Shown here: piece by piece, positions 1 to 9,591 of the stretch | Layout of the letters: every line of letters starts with the position of its first letter | Position numbering within the stretch: position 1 is the first letter of the stretch | Origin: Periplaneta americana | Taxonomy: Eukaryota; Arthropoda; Insecta; Blattodea; Blattidae | Direction of reading: 5' to 3' | Assembly (NCBI RefSeq): GCF_040183065.1 | Contig: NC_091120.1 | Location: 194,050,127 to 194,114,126 of the forward strand | Length of the DNA stretch: 64,000 nt | The notes under the pieces: model-generated | What the model saw: the letters and a program-made list of their open reading frames with translations, nothing else | Database searches by the model: none | What the model was told of the DNA's origin: nothing | Made by a program: the position numbers and the translations under genes

Positions 1-48
1 TCTTGTTTTTTGCCTTCTTTCTCTATTCGCTTGCTTTCTGCGTGATTC

Positions 49-198
49 TCAATCGCTCCTACTGTATCTTAGATCCTTGTCATTTTCACAAGTTTCATAT
101 TCAATTTCTACATTGCCTTCAGCGTCACCATCAGCATCATCATCTGAACTTTCATCTATGATCTGCAGAGTAGTGTCGATCACCACGTAAGTTTCCAT
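49..198 (-). CDS. small acidic ORF, unrecognised
   Basis: A 49-codon ORF reads on the minus strand from ATG at 198-196 to TGA at 51-49. The product has an Asp/Glu-rich middle (ESSDDDADGDAEG) and ends in RSD. A CTGCAG just before the acidic part could be a 3' splice site, so this could instead be the last exon of a longer gene, or the acidic tail of a transposase. I do not recognise it and can assign no function. The only support is an open frame with a biased, protein-like composition in otherwise AT-rich DNA. Confidence 0.2.
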   Translation of the reverse strand: METYVVIDTTLQIIDESSDDDADGDAEGNVEIEYETCENDKDLRYSRSD

Positions 199-764
199 CC
201 AGTGTTACTTTGTTAGATATACACACTTAAGGGAATAAATAAACTGCACTAACAGAAAAATTTCTATTAATACTATTGATACGTAAATCTGACGTACACT
301 TCCAAATAATTATATCTTATAATAAGGTGGCCAAGCGTGTAAGTTGCAACCTGCTGTTACGACTACAATAGTCAGCAACTGATAGACGGAGGCATAGCTA
401 GAAAAGGGAGGTGCTCTCTTGGCGGGAAAAGTAGTGAGGATCAATTTTTATTCCATTGTACGTCGAAATTACGTACGACAGAAGTTTTAAACAATGGAAT
501 TACTTCCTCGTGAGCCGGAAGAAAACAACTGTTTGATCACAGTATAGAGATATGTTCTCTGTACTGATGTTTGATTTCCACATATCCTACAAGTTTAATA
601 CAAGTAGTGTTAAGTTCATAACAATAACCTTAGTATCTCGTTATCTTTATATTATTTCTCTTCAAATAATTATCTACAGTCAGATGGAAAGAAGGTTATG
701 AGATTATACGTTCTCGTGTATAAAATCGAAACTTCACGTTGATGTCGATGTTATAGGCATTCCA
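199..764. other. unassigned non-coding DNA
   Basis: AT-rich sequence with no convincing ORF, RNA gene or repeat boundary visible. Confidence 0.4.
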
Positions 765-1643
765 AATTGAGGGCTTTGCCGGAAGGCAGATAGACCTCTA
801 CGCCTTCTTCGGGAAAACGGTTTAAAATGTAGTGAATAATTAGCTAATTATAGTAGCGAAATTTTGTTTTGATTGTACTGTACATACCTGCAGGACAGGG
901 CTGCATGTGTGCTTGCGCGATTTAGTCAGTCAGTCTACAAGTAGAGCTGGTGCTCCGCGTTACCGCAAACTGCACTGTGTGTGTTTTCTCTTGGTAGATA
1001 CTAAGCAAATATATATATATATATATATATAGTTCAATTCAGTCAGTCCAGTTGTTTCCTTTGACTGCTTTTTATGTTCATTATTGTCCTTGCTTTAAGA
1101 GTAAACAAACTTTTGAAACTCATAGATTCAGACGTAAATATTTTATGTTCTATAAAGAGATTTGTTACAATATTCAGATTTTTGGGCTTAGTTTTATTTA
1201 TTTATGTTCACACAAAATGGAGATTTTATTTTTCTGTTAGCCTATATTCAGAGATTTTGCTTTACGTACTTAATGTCTACTCAGTATATCTGAAATAATG
1301 TAAATTACTTTATAAGTAGATAATAAATGTCATAAAATGTATCTTTGTTTCAATTCCGTGTGAAATTTAAATTTGAAATTTACATTAAATCCCCTAAGCA
1401 AATCATTATATGGATAAAGAGCATATAGACCGAAGTTTTATATGGTACAAATATAAGGAAATTTAATAATATAAATTGCCTAAATGCTACGAAACATTTA
1501 TACTCGCTAATGTTTTTAATTTAATGTATAATTTTCCCTATTTGTATAACATTTTATTCAGGTGCATTTTAAAATCTTAGATTGCATATATCTCAATTCA
1601 CCATATTGACGTATACGCCCTTTTTCCGGCAAACCCCTCAATT
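765..1643. mobile_element. possible TIR DNA transposon/MITE, ~880 bp
   Basis: A 20-bp sequence at 765-784 (AATTGAGGG then TTTGCCGGAA) recurs inverted at 1624-1643 with one mismatch. The interior is AT-rich and non-coding and contains an (AT)n run. Matching inverted ends around non-coding DNA fit a MITE. I could not fix a target-site duplication, so the exact ends are uncertain. Confidence 0.4.
1009..1031. repeat. (AT)n microsatellite
   Basis: An uninterrupted AT dinucleotide run of about 23 bp. Confidence 0.9.
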
Positions 1644-2239
1644 CATAGTCTCAACAAATTTTGACGCAACATCCGTCGATCGACCACGCTGTTACGTAAG
1701 TTTTATAGTTTTCGGTATATTATAGAAATGAAGATCTAATATAAAATCTTTCTCTGCGCCTGCTTACTTAAGGCCCCAAAAGGTTTCACTTTCGTATCAT
1801 CAGTATACTATTATGTGTTGCATTAACTGTAATAATATTTCATTTTTAATGTAATAATGTCACTAAACATTCTCAAGTTTTGTAGTTCTTAATATCGAAT
1901 ACACAGGTGTACACGGAAAACTACAGACCAGAGAATCAGGCCTGTAAATTACTTTTATACATTATCAAAAAATTACACAAATGAAGATCGACACATTGGC
2001 ATTATGATCTGAAAGAATCTGACCCATCTGAACTCAAAGTATGTCAGCAATCCTGTAGGTCATGGCCTTCGTGTAATAGTCTATTGTTTAATGTAGTGTG
2101 TGTTTTGTTTGATTCTGAAATGCAATTAATTAGTTCTCAAAACTGACAAAAGATGGATTTTGGAAAGTAGGAAAATGATGTAGGAAAATTGACATTTCAC
2201 TTAAAACTACTATTTTTCTGAAAAACGTTGTGTTCCAAG
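1644..2239. other. unassigned AT-rich DNA
   Basis: No supported gene or repeat. Short ORFs only. Confidence 0.4.
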
Positions 2240-2328
2240 CTTCAAAATGAAGGATTCATTGATTAAAATCCGTTCAGCCGTTTTCCCGTAATTTTCATTA
2301 CCAGTTCAAATTATATATAGTATAGATA
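2240..2328 (+). repeat. 3'-tail fragment of a dispersed element
   Basis: Contains AAATCCGTTCAGCCG followed by an AT-rich end (TTATATATAGTATAGAT). The core AAATCCGTTCAGCC occurs again at about 14154 in a longer element. This type of conserved tail is common in dispersed arthropod repeats, probably non-LTR or SINE derived. Only the tail is recognisable here. Confidence 0.4.
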
Positions 2329-3055
2329 CATAGGCTAAGGAACATGAGAAGCTTTAATAATCTCTTGGATATCCGCAATATTCTCTGGAAATTCATCAAT
2401 TTCCCAAATATCAGCCATTTTCTTATGTCCACGAACGAAAGTCAAAGTCGAAGTCTAGATTTTCGGCGACTTCGAAGTAAAGTCACGATTGAAGTTTACG
2501 TCCCTCAAAGTGTCGACTGTGAATAGGAAAATTGTGACTTTGTACTTTCCAAAGTCAACATTTGTCCAAAGTCTCGTCTATGAATACGACCCTAAGTTCA
2601 ATTGTGTGAAATGTTCATGATTTCCGTTGATTGTTATTGTGATACTTCGATTTTAGTGAAATAAATTTAATGCAATTTATGGGTTATAGGCTCTTATTAT
2701 TTTCCCTTTATTTCTTTTCCAGACGCGACATTCCTGATGGGTGGGTGATTTCTTTCAGGAGATGCTGCAATGCACATAATCTCTAAAAATGTAGGAACAA
2801 ATGAAGATGAATAAACTAGCATAACATGTATAGATTGCACATTCCATTTCATTATGCTGTAGTAAAAATATAACTGGACTATGAATGAACAAACGAATTT
2901 CTTTAACCAACGCATGCATTGCTGGCGGAATCGGCTCAACTACCATTAAGAGGCAATGTTGTAGTTTTTATTACGCAAGAAAACATTTCATGATAAAGGA
3001 TATTACTCGAAATTACAAAGTAAAATTCTATTCCTTTTATGTTGAGGATTTAATA
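2329..3055. other. unassigned DNA with AAGTC-rich patch
   Basis: A stretch near 2440-2570 repeats AAAGTC/GAAGTC motifs irregularly. Minus-strand ORFs at 2697-2946 overlap in two frames and match nothing I recognise. No gene is supported. Confidence 0.35.
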
Positions 3056-4118
3056 CAGGGACATCATTTTATTTTTACTTCAATTTTTATTGTATCTGAG
3101 TTTTTGAATGTACTTCACTCCCACCCCTTCTACTAAGGAAGTTCCAACTCCACACAGAACCAAGACCGCAGATAGTAAGCACTACTGAGTTACTGAGTAT
3201 AGTACGTTCCAGAAATATGTTCGCGTTTTCCAGTGACGAAAGAGCTTTCAATATTGAATCATATTTTCGCACAGGTACTGTCCGTTTGCCTACGTCGCAT
3301 CCCGATTTCCTCCACCTGCTTCTGCTCGCCCCTCTGTAAAAGCTGGGCTGTCTTAGCTCTTTTCTGAAAACATTAATTTCTGTTAGGAATTGGACGTTTA
3401 CGTAATATTATACAGCTGTTTAATTTAACTTAAATAAAAGGGTCTCGTTAAGTAATTAATTGTCACGTGATTTACTCCCTTTCTACAATCCTGCGGCATA
3501 ACCACTTGGACGGACAGTAGATAGCATGTATGAGTAATTTTATATTTTCGGGTCGGGCAGAAGTGAAGATTGAATTCACAGTACGTAGAGTAGGTACAGA
3601 ATTATTTCAACATGAGTTACTAGTACGAAGGACGGAACTGGCAATTGGAATTAGATGCAATAGTCTATAGTGCGATAATATGCACAAAAGAACTGAAGCC
3701 TGTATCGAAATGAACGGCCACCATTTTCAAAATTGTGTTTAAATATTCATATTATGATTATTTTTCAATTCAACTTCATTCTCTATATTGTACGCTAATG
3801 TGCTGTAGACAGTATAATATACACTGCATAATGAATTCGTTCGCATGGAGTAAAAACACTTATTCTTAATACAGTACTGTACTTTGATTAAAGAAAAACC
3901 TAATGAAAATTATCAAACTCAAAATAGTGATATTTCCTAGTTTACGTAAATGGATGAACTACTTTTCTTCCTTCCTATACCTAGTAGAGTGATTTGTGTT
4001 TTACGCCAGTATCATCGAACTCCAGTCTTGGAGGGGGGAGCAAGCGGTGTTTCCGGTTCTCTAAAGGTATAGACAGGTTAATATTAAAAATCTTAGTAAA
4101 AATAAAATGATGTCCCTG
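3056..4118 (+). mobile_element. mariner-like element with TA target duplication
   Basis: The ends are inverted repeats beginning CAGGGACATCATTTTATTT, reading inward from 3056 and from 4118. They match for about 23 bp exactly and roughly 36 bp in all. TA lies at 3054-3055 and 4119-4120, the target duplication expected of Tc1/mariner elements. The 1,063-bp interior lacks a transposase catalytic domain and keeps only a short N-terminal DNA-binding remnant, so this is a non-autonomous deletion derivative. Confidence 0.75.
3217..3279 (+). pseudogene. transposase N-terminal HTH remnant
   Basis: The frame from ATG at 3217 reads MFAFSSDERAF then NIESYFRTGT. This resembles the start of the helix-turn-helix domain of insect mariner-type transposases, which often have the form F(S/T)xxERxFxVESYFRT. 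Homology fades after about 21 codons and no DDE domain follows. Its position inside an element with mariner-type ends supports the reading. The call rests on a short match from memory. Confidence 0.45.
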
Positions 4119-4715
4119 TATATGTTATTATCAGGGAAAGGGATTTGGAGTATTATAACGAATGGTGAAACGTAGTATAGATATTCGTAGCTCAGTGACT
4201 GTCAAGCGAGCTGCGTGGACGAGTACAGTCCACTTCATACAAACTTACACGCAACGTGCTGTAAACGTATTTCAGAATAAACAAATGTTATAGTTTAATG
4301 ACATATAGTGGTCTACATACATAATCTGCATTTCATTTTGAACTACATGTGCTTTTCTTCGCAACGCACAAGGCACCAATAAACAAAATTACAAATATAC
4401 ATATTTAAATATCAATCTCTGCATCCTCACGTGTCAATGGAAATATTGATGGCTGATAGACAGTTGTCTTCCGTATGGAACTCGCCTCTGGATATGTATG
4501 TTTTTGTGTCAGGAGCGTGTTAAATTAAAACCTTTATTTATAATATCATGAAATATAATAATATGTATACAACGCATACTACAGTATTTACAATATATAC
4601 AATATACTACAATATTTACAACATAGCCTAATACAGTAACATTAAATGTTGAACAAAATGTAGAACCAAACGAAATGGCATTTTCAATTAATGCTATGTT
4701 TTGTTGATAAAACAA
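4119..4715. other. unassigned DNA beside hAT remnant
   Basis: No gene is supported. It may include the non-coding 3' end of the hAT remnant that follows. Confidence 0.35.
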
Positions 4716-5279
4716 TTATTCCTGCTGTGCCTTGTAAATTGTAAATATCATTTCCAAATTTTCAAAATACAACTTTGCTCTGTTGCAAGGAAGGAAATTT
4801 TTTAACATGGAAAAACTCCGCTCTACATCTGCAGAGACAATTGGAGAGTACTTGAAACAAGATACGTCAATTAAATTCACATGTTGAATGACGTCATTGG
4901 GACAGTCTTTGTTAGTACATCTGAAATCCGATTAATCATTTTTAATCAAACTATGTTCATTTTTTCACCAACACGTTTTCCTACTTCACCTTCTACTGCC
5001 CTCAGTTTGTTTACAATAGTCCTCATAATATTTATTTGCTCTACTAGTTCTACTCCTGACTTTTCTAACCAAATAATGGCATCCGGTAAATATAAAAAAT
5101 TGACTTAATATCCATGACTTCTTTTTAGATTGTTCTATCATTTAGCAGTTCCTGGCGTATTTGAATCGCAGCCGCGTCATCGGGAATTGTTTCCTGAATT
5201 TTGATACTCGATCTGAAGCTTTTACAAATATAGGCTAGTCTTTCAATTTTGTATTGTTAGCTGGTTTCACTTTCGGCAT
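4716..5279 (-). pseudogene. hAT transposase remnant (C-terminal dimerisation domain)
   Basis: Read on the minus strand. A possible start Met lies at 5279 (MPKVKPANNTKL), but the frame is then broken by stops and shifts. A middle part reads IIWLEKSGVELVEQINIM, and the end reads FKYSPIVSADVERSFSMLKN and then FENLEMIF up to the stop at 4716-4718. The pattern F-K-Y-x-P then D-V-E-R-S-F-S-x-x-K and (F/N)EN(L) is the hAT dimerisation region (Dimer_Tnp_hAT). The length is far below a full transposase of roughly 500-700 residues, so a large internal part, including most of the catalytic domain, is missing. It is a dead copy with no expected function. Confidence 0.7.
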
Positions 5280-5806
5280 TGTACCTGCACTTCACTACTC
5301 TGAACTGCAAACGAAAAAATCTAAAAATAGAAAGAGACTTGGGAGGACAAATTTAAAAGGTAGGCCTACGCAAAACGCGTCCTTGCAAGGAGTTGGGAGC
5401 TGTACAAAACTAAATATGTGAGCTCCAAGCCTGTTGGCCACTAGTCTCACTCTAGCTCTAGAAAATTTTGAAGAGGAAGCCGAAATTGGACGTAACCTCT
5501 TAGGTACAACATACGCGAGGGGGACTGAGATTTGATCAAGTGATCACGGAACGGGGCGGGGAGGAGATGGCTGGTGTTTGTCGTTAGGATGGCAAGACGC
5601 TGTCATCTGTTGTTCGCTGACAAAGCATGTGAAGGCCGTCGGAAGAAGCGCCGTGAAATCTAAATCTGTAATTTGAGAGGTCCCTGTCCTTTCAAATTGC
5701 GACTAATTGAGTGACCTCGTATATTTAATAGACAATTTATAGGTTCTGAACTAGGGCATACGTCGTTTACAAGAAAGGGGGAATATATATGGGGAAGGGC
5801 ATAAAG
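5280..5806. other. unassigned DNA
   Basis: No gene is supported. Contains one TAGGCCTA octamer at 5361-5368, listed separately. Confidence 0.4.
5361..5368. other. TAGGCCTA octamer
   Basis: Copy of the palindromic octamer seen elsewhere as an insertion at TA. No empty-site comparison is available here. Confidence 0.4.
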
Positions 5807-5890
5807 GTCCGTGGCCCATTTCTTATAGGGCTCATCCCGACATTTGTCTTACGCCTTAGGAAAACCACGGAATACCTTAGGCAGGATGAG
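5807..5890 (+). repeat. direct repeat copy 1 (84 bp)
   Basis: Shares CCGTGGCCCATTTCTT, GGGCTCATCCCGACATTTG and CTTAGGAAAACCACGGAA with the copy at 6071-6156, in the same order and orientation, with a few indels. It is richer in GC than its surroundings. I recall similar AAAACCACGG-containing repeats dispersed in insect genomes but cannot name the family. Confidence 0.7.
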
Positions 5891-6070
5891 TTGTCTCATA
5901 TATAAGAGATTAGCCAATTTGGCTATTATGTAAAAGGTGATTGTTGTCATGAGCCTTGTTGAATCGTCTCAATTTAGAGACCAGCCATTTGGCTATATGG
6001 TGGCTCAATTACGAATTAATTATTAATTAATTTAGAGTAATTAGGGAGATTCATGGGGATATCAGTGCAG

Positions 6071-6156
6071 ATCCGTGGCCCATTTCTTTTAGGGCTCATC
6101 CCGACATTTGTCTTAGCGCCTTAGGAAAACCACGGAAAAACCTTAGGCAGGACGAG
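6071..6156 (+). repeat. direct repeat copy 2 (86 bp)
   Basis: Partner of 5807-5890. The spacer between the copies contains two occurrences of a GCCA-TTTGGCTAT motif (5914-5927 and 5983-5996), suggesting a larger diverged duplication. Confidence 0.7.
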
Positions 6157-6477
6157 AACTGCAAACCTGCATGTTGACGTTCTTATGCGACAACTGTCCC
6201 GTTCACCTGTTGTTGACGTGCAGAGATCTGCCAGTACGTCATGGAGGGGAGGACTTGGTATAAAGGGTTGTAAACAAATGGCTGTGTAGATGCCAATACT
6301 AGCTTTTACTGCTCCAAATTCCGTTCCCTAGTTATTATTGTCATCGGATACTTTCCACTCTGCATTATTAAAAATCCAATGAGAGCTAAGCAGTATTTTT
6401 TCTAGAATAAGACACATTCATTGAAGTTTTGGCGGAAGTTGCATTTGATTTTTAAAATGTGATTATTTCTTACACAG

Positions 6478-6599
6478 AACGCAACAACAAATATCGCGGG
6501 TGGCTGTCTAGGACATACAAAAGGTTAGGAACAAAGTTCGACTACCCTTACAATTCCACTGAACGTGTTGCAGGATTTCTGAGCCTGGATGTCGTCACT
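6478..6599 (+). CDS. aspartic protease homologue, internal exon (flap region)
   Basis: A 122-bp exon preceded by a pyrimidine-rich TTATTTCTTACAG acceptor and followed by a GTAAGT donor. It enters with two bases of a split codon and ends on a codon boundary (phase 0). It encodes about 40 residues, with NNKYRGW near the start, GTKFDYPYNS in the middle and RVAGFLSLDVVT at the end. This matches the A1 (pepsin/cathepsin D) stretch after the first catalytic Asp: the (H/N)KY(D/N) segment, the flap hairpin, then the GxLSxDxVxxG strand. The flap Tyr is kept, but the usual Y-G-(S/T)-G is Y-N-S-T, with one extra residue before RVAG. A normal member is a two-lobed secreted or lysosomal endopeptidase. The exon with the first DTG should lie upstream and was not found in 1-6477. 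Either an intron is long or the window starts inside the gene. Confidence 0.85.
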
Positions 6600-6790
6600 G
6601 TAAGTATTACCCCTCTTACCACAATCATTATTACTACTAACTAAGCAACCATTTTACATGCATTGAAAAGGTTTCTGATGGTATGTTCTTATGTTGGAAG
6701 AAGTTGAGTGACGTAAGCAAATATAGGGTAGAGTAGCATAAATCGCACCGCTTCCTAAATCGCACCACTGCTAGTTTAAAACAAATTACT

Positions 6791-7403
6791 ACTGGGTGTT
6801 CATTTCAAAGTGTGTCATGACGTCACTGTTGTGAGTCACCGATTTGAAGCGAGTTTCAACTTTTATGTCAGAGAAGTTGCCTATTAATTAAGACGTTCAA
6901 TCTGAACTTGAGAACGTGTACGGTAAAACTTGAACGTCGTAGCAACAGATGGCGGTCTGTACGGTCTGTGTGCTACCATAACCTCTTTCGAACTCTGTTT
7001 TGAGCGGCCAAGTCGTACGCAGGGTATTTTTTATCAACGGCTGCGTACGGCAACATTCCACAATACAAATCAAATGCTCCGTGTCCATGTTGACTGTCGA
7101 AGTTAATGTTAAAAAATACTGTACGTAAGTAATCGTCTTAACCCTCTCCCCATATCCCGACAGTAAGAAAAAACTCACCTCAGTACGTGTTTCCAAACAG
7201 TTCACATTCCTGCCACTACAGGCGTTACCGTACGTATCGGTAAGTACTCTTCAGAATGAACGCCGTACTTGATAGGCAACTTCTCTGGCACATAGGTATT
7301 ACGCCTCTGCGGAAGTGTAGGAAGACTGAATTCTCTAGGCTCATCGGCTAGCCACATGACGACATACAGCGAGCCATGACACACTTTGAACTGAACACGC
7401 AGT
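6791..7403. mobile_element. foldback MITE nested in Tigger element
   Basis: The left arm, about 6791-6940, and the right arm, about 7195-7403, are long imperfect inverted repeats. The outer ends read ACTGGGTGTTCATTTCAAAG on the left and, inward from the right, ACTGCGTGTTCAGTTCAAAG, both running on into TGTGTCATG. Inner parts share CAGAGAAGTTGCCTAT. A TA lies just outside each end after a short offset, so the exact boundary is uncertain. The minus-strand ORF 7202-7477 across it is an incidental open frame of the repeat. Confidence 0.6.
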
Positions 7404-7816
7404 ATAGTAATGTGGCATCTAGTGGTATTGTTACAATCTACCATATGAACTTCCACCATGTCACTTGATTTCTGCACTTCTTTGTGTCAGCAGCGTGGTG
7501 ATAATGTATCTAATATAATCGCTCAGGTGGATGTATATTTAGCTAACATTTTGTAACTAAATAACGGATTTGTATGCACAGGAATCCATAATCTTAAGAT
7601 GTTATTCGTTTAAAGAGGTATTAAAAAACATTTAACTTAGTAGGACTTTCGAACATGTGGTGATTATAGGCTAGAATGAAGGAAATAATAACTTAAGGCG
7701 TAGTTTCTCAATTCGCACCACTTTGTAGGTGCCTAATTCGCACCGGTGCGATATGAGCAACTGTAGCAATTCTAACCGTACAAAAGAAGGCACCAAAAAT
7801 TTTAACTGAACTAGGA

Positions 7817-8300
7817 ATGCATCAGCGCACCAGGTATTTTGTGCCACCTGTGATAATTTTTAAACGTCAAACAGTGCATCCTACATTATCAGCTGGTGTC
7901 CCTCCAGGATCGTTATTTGTTTGCTCTGAGTCAGGTTACATCAACAGTGAACTGTTTGTAGAATAGCTCAAACATTTCATTTGCCAGTCAAACCTACCAT
8001 AGAAAAAAGTGCTGCTTCTGTATGTCCACCTATACGACCCATTCCAAAAATTTAGAAGCTAGATTATCTCGGGAAAATGGTATGCTCCTGTTTCAGCTTC
8101 CTCGTCATAATACTCATAGGCCCAGCCTTTAGATGTTTCTATCTTCAAATCATTTCAGACAGCTATATCATGAAGCAGTTCTTAGGTGGCTTCGAGATAA
8201 TCGTGGAGAAAAGGTGACGCAGTTTACAGTCTGAACTGCCTGGTGAAGCACATGGCGAATGTATAACAATAAAAAACGCATTCAGAAAGTTTAAATGTTA
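7817..8300 (+). pseudogene. pogo/Tigger (DDE_1) transposase remnant
   Basis: From 7817 the frame reads RYFVPPVIIF, then LSAGVPPGS, then CSESGYINSELFVE followed by a stop and LKHF. Further on, after shifts, it reads ARLSRENGM, FQLPRH, and PLDVSIFKSFQTA. This is the order seen in pogo/Tigger/CENP-B-like DDE transposases: PPxxIFPR..., GxPPGS, ESGxxxxExFxxWxxHF, LxxENGxxLxxLPxHxxHxLQPLDVxxFxPxK. The segment containing the second catalytic Asp is damaged and several stops and frameshifts are present. The N-terminal DNA-binding part is missing, partly because another repeat occupies that position. It cannot make active transposase. Confidence 0.8.
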
Positions 8301-8744
8301 CGTAATTTACGCTCTATTTTTTCAAATTCATTTGAAGATGCGTTACCCTCTTTCATTAATTTCAATAAACTTGTAATTTGCATTTATTACATTATTCATT
8401 CAAATACTGTTCAATATGTTCAATATTAAAAGCTTTCCTTCATCCTGTTCCCTGCAGATAAAGAGGTGCGATTTAAGAAACCGCAGGTGCTATTTAGGAA
8501 ACTAGTTGCCTGAATGGCACCACTGACAAGTGTTTCGAAAATGTCATTTTAATTAAAAAATATTAAATCAAATTCAAGGGTTCTTTTTTACATCAAAGAT
8601 AAATGTTCTGGAAATGTATCTCTGTAAAAGAATGCAGAAAATAAAAATTGTATTGTGGTGCGATATAGGCAACCTTACCCTACTGTAGTTGCCTAAAGTG
8701 ACATTTTCTGCACTCTTTTGAAAGTAAACATACGAAATTAGACC

Positions 8745-9589
8745 GCCCATTCATAGTGTTCTGCCCGAAGGCATGTCTTTCACTGCAAACTCAGCAATCT
8801 TCAATTTTTCTATTTTTCACCTTCCTTTTAATCTCTACATACGACTCATGTACTTAATATTGTCTAGCATCTGATATCTTCTGACCGAAATTTTCTCCCG
8901 TTCACAATTCCTCCAGTACATCCTTCTTCTCAGCCAGTGACCCAATTAATTCCTTTTTCTCCTCCTGATCAGTTTCAGCATTATTCTTTCTTCACCTACT
9001 ATTTCCAACACAGCTTTCTTATTCTGTCTGTCCATTTCACACTCTACATTCTTCTCCATATCAACATTTCAAATGCTTCCAGTCGCTTCTCTTCACTTCG
9101 TCGTAATGTCCATGTTTTTTCACCATACAATGCCACACTCCATACAAAGCACTTCGCTGGTCTCTGCCTTAGTTATTTTTCCAGAGGTCCGCAGAAGATG
9201 CTTCTTTTTCTATTAAAAGCTTCCTTGGCCATTGCTATCCTCCTTTTGACTTCCTGGCAGCAGCTCATGTTACTGCTTCTAGTACACCCCGAGTATTTGA
9301 AGCTGTCCACTCACTCCACTGCCTCATGTGGTATTCGCAGGTTTACCTTCTTTATTTTTCTTCCTATGATATGGTCTTCACCTTGTTTGCATTTATCTTC
9401 TTCCCGTACTGCTCACAGCTATAATTTAGCTCCAGTAGCATATCTCTTAGTATCGTCTCTTCTGCTAACAACGCCATATCATCAGAAAATCTTATGCGCT
9501 TTATTCTTCTTCCTCCTACTATCACCTTCTCATGTTCTGAAAACAGTTCTTCACAAAATCCTTCAATATATATTTAAAAAGTTAGATAA
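8745..9589 (-). pseudogene. RTE-like LINE reverse transcriptase, 3' part
   Basis: Minus strand. From the 9589 side it reads NIYIEG, then GGRRIKRIRFSDDMALLAEE, where FSDD replaces the usual F/YADD motif C of reverse transcriptase. It continues with CCQEVKRRIAMAKEAFNRKR, GPLEK, a stop, CFVWSVALYGEKTWTL and LEAFEMLIWRRM, and then a degraded tail ending near 8745. This order is typical of the endonuclease-reverse transcriptase LINEs common in insects, which I take to be RTE-like. Several in-frame stops show it is dead. The element continues at 10463, beyond a mariner insertion. Confidence 0.8.
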
Positions 9590-9591
9590 TA

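Larger units (their letters stand above)
6726..8680 (+). mobile_element. pogo/Tigger-like DNA transposon
   Basis: The ends are diverged inverted repeats: GGGTAGAGTAGC...TCGCACC at 6726 and, read inward from 8680, GGGTAAGGTTGCC...TCGCACC. TA flanks both sides (6724-6725 and 8681-8682). TCGCACC-type motifs recur below both ends (about 6744, 6762, 7713, 7736, 8464, 8657 on either strand), giving subterminal repeats. The 1,955-bp body carries a decayed pogo-class transposase on the + strand and a nested foldback element. It lies about 130 bp inside the intron after the flap exon. Confidence 0.75.

Noticed and set aside
4190..4240. tRNA or SINE promoter-like A box (TAGCTCAGTGA)
   Set aside because: No matching B box (GGTTCGAAT-type) at the expected distance and no cloverleaf.
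1..6477. Search for the first catalytic exon (FDTGSSxxW) of the protease
   Set aside because: No matching frame found. The exon is probably outside the window.
7202..7477. 91-codon minus-strand ORF with protein-like composition
   Set aside because: Most of it lies in the right arm of a foldback MITE. I recall similar peptides as repeat-derived predictions, so it is not kept as a gene.
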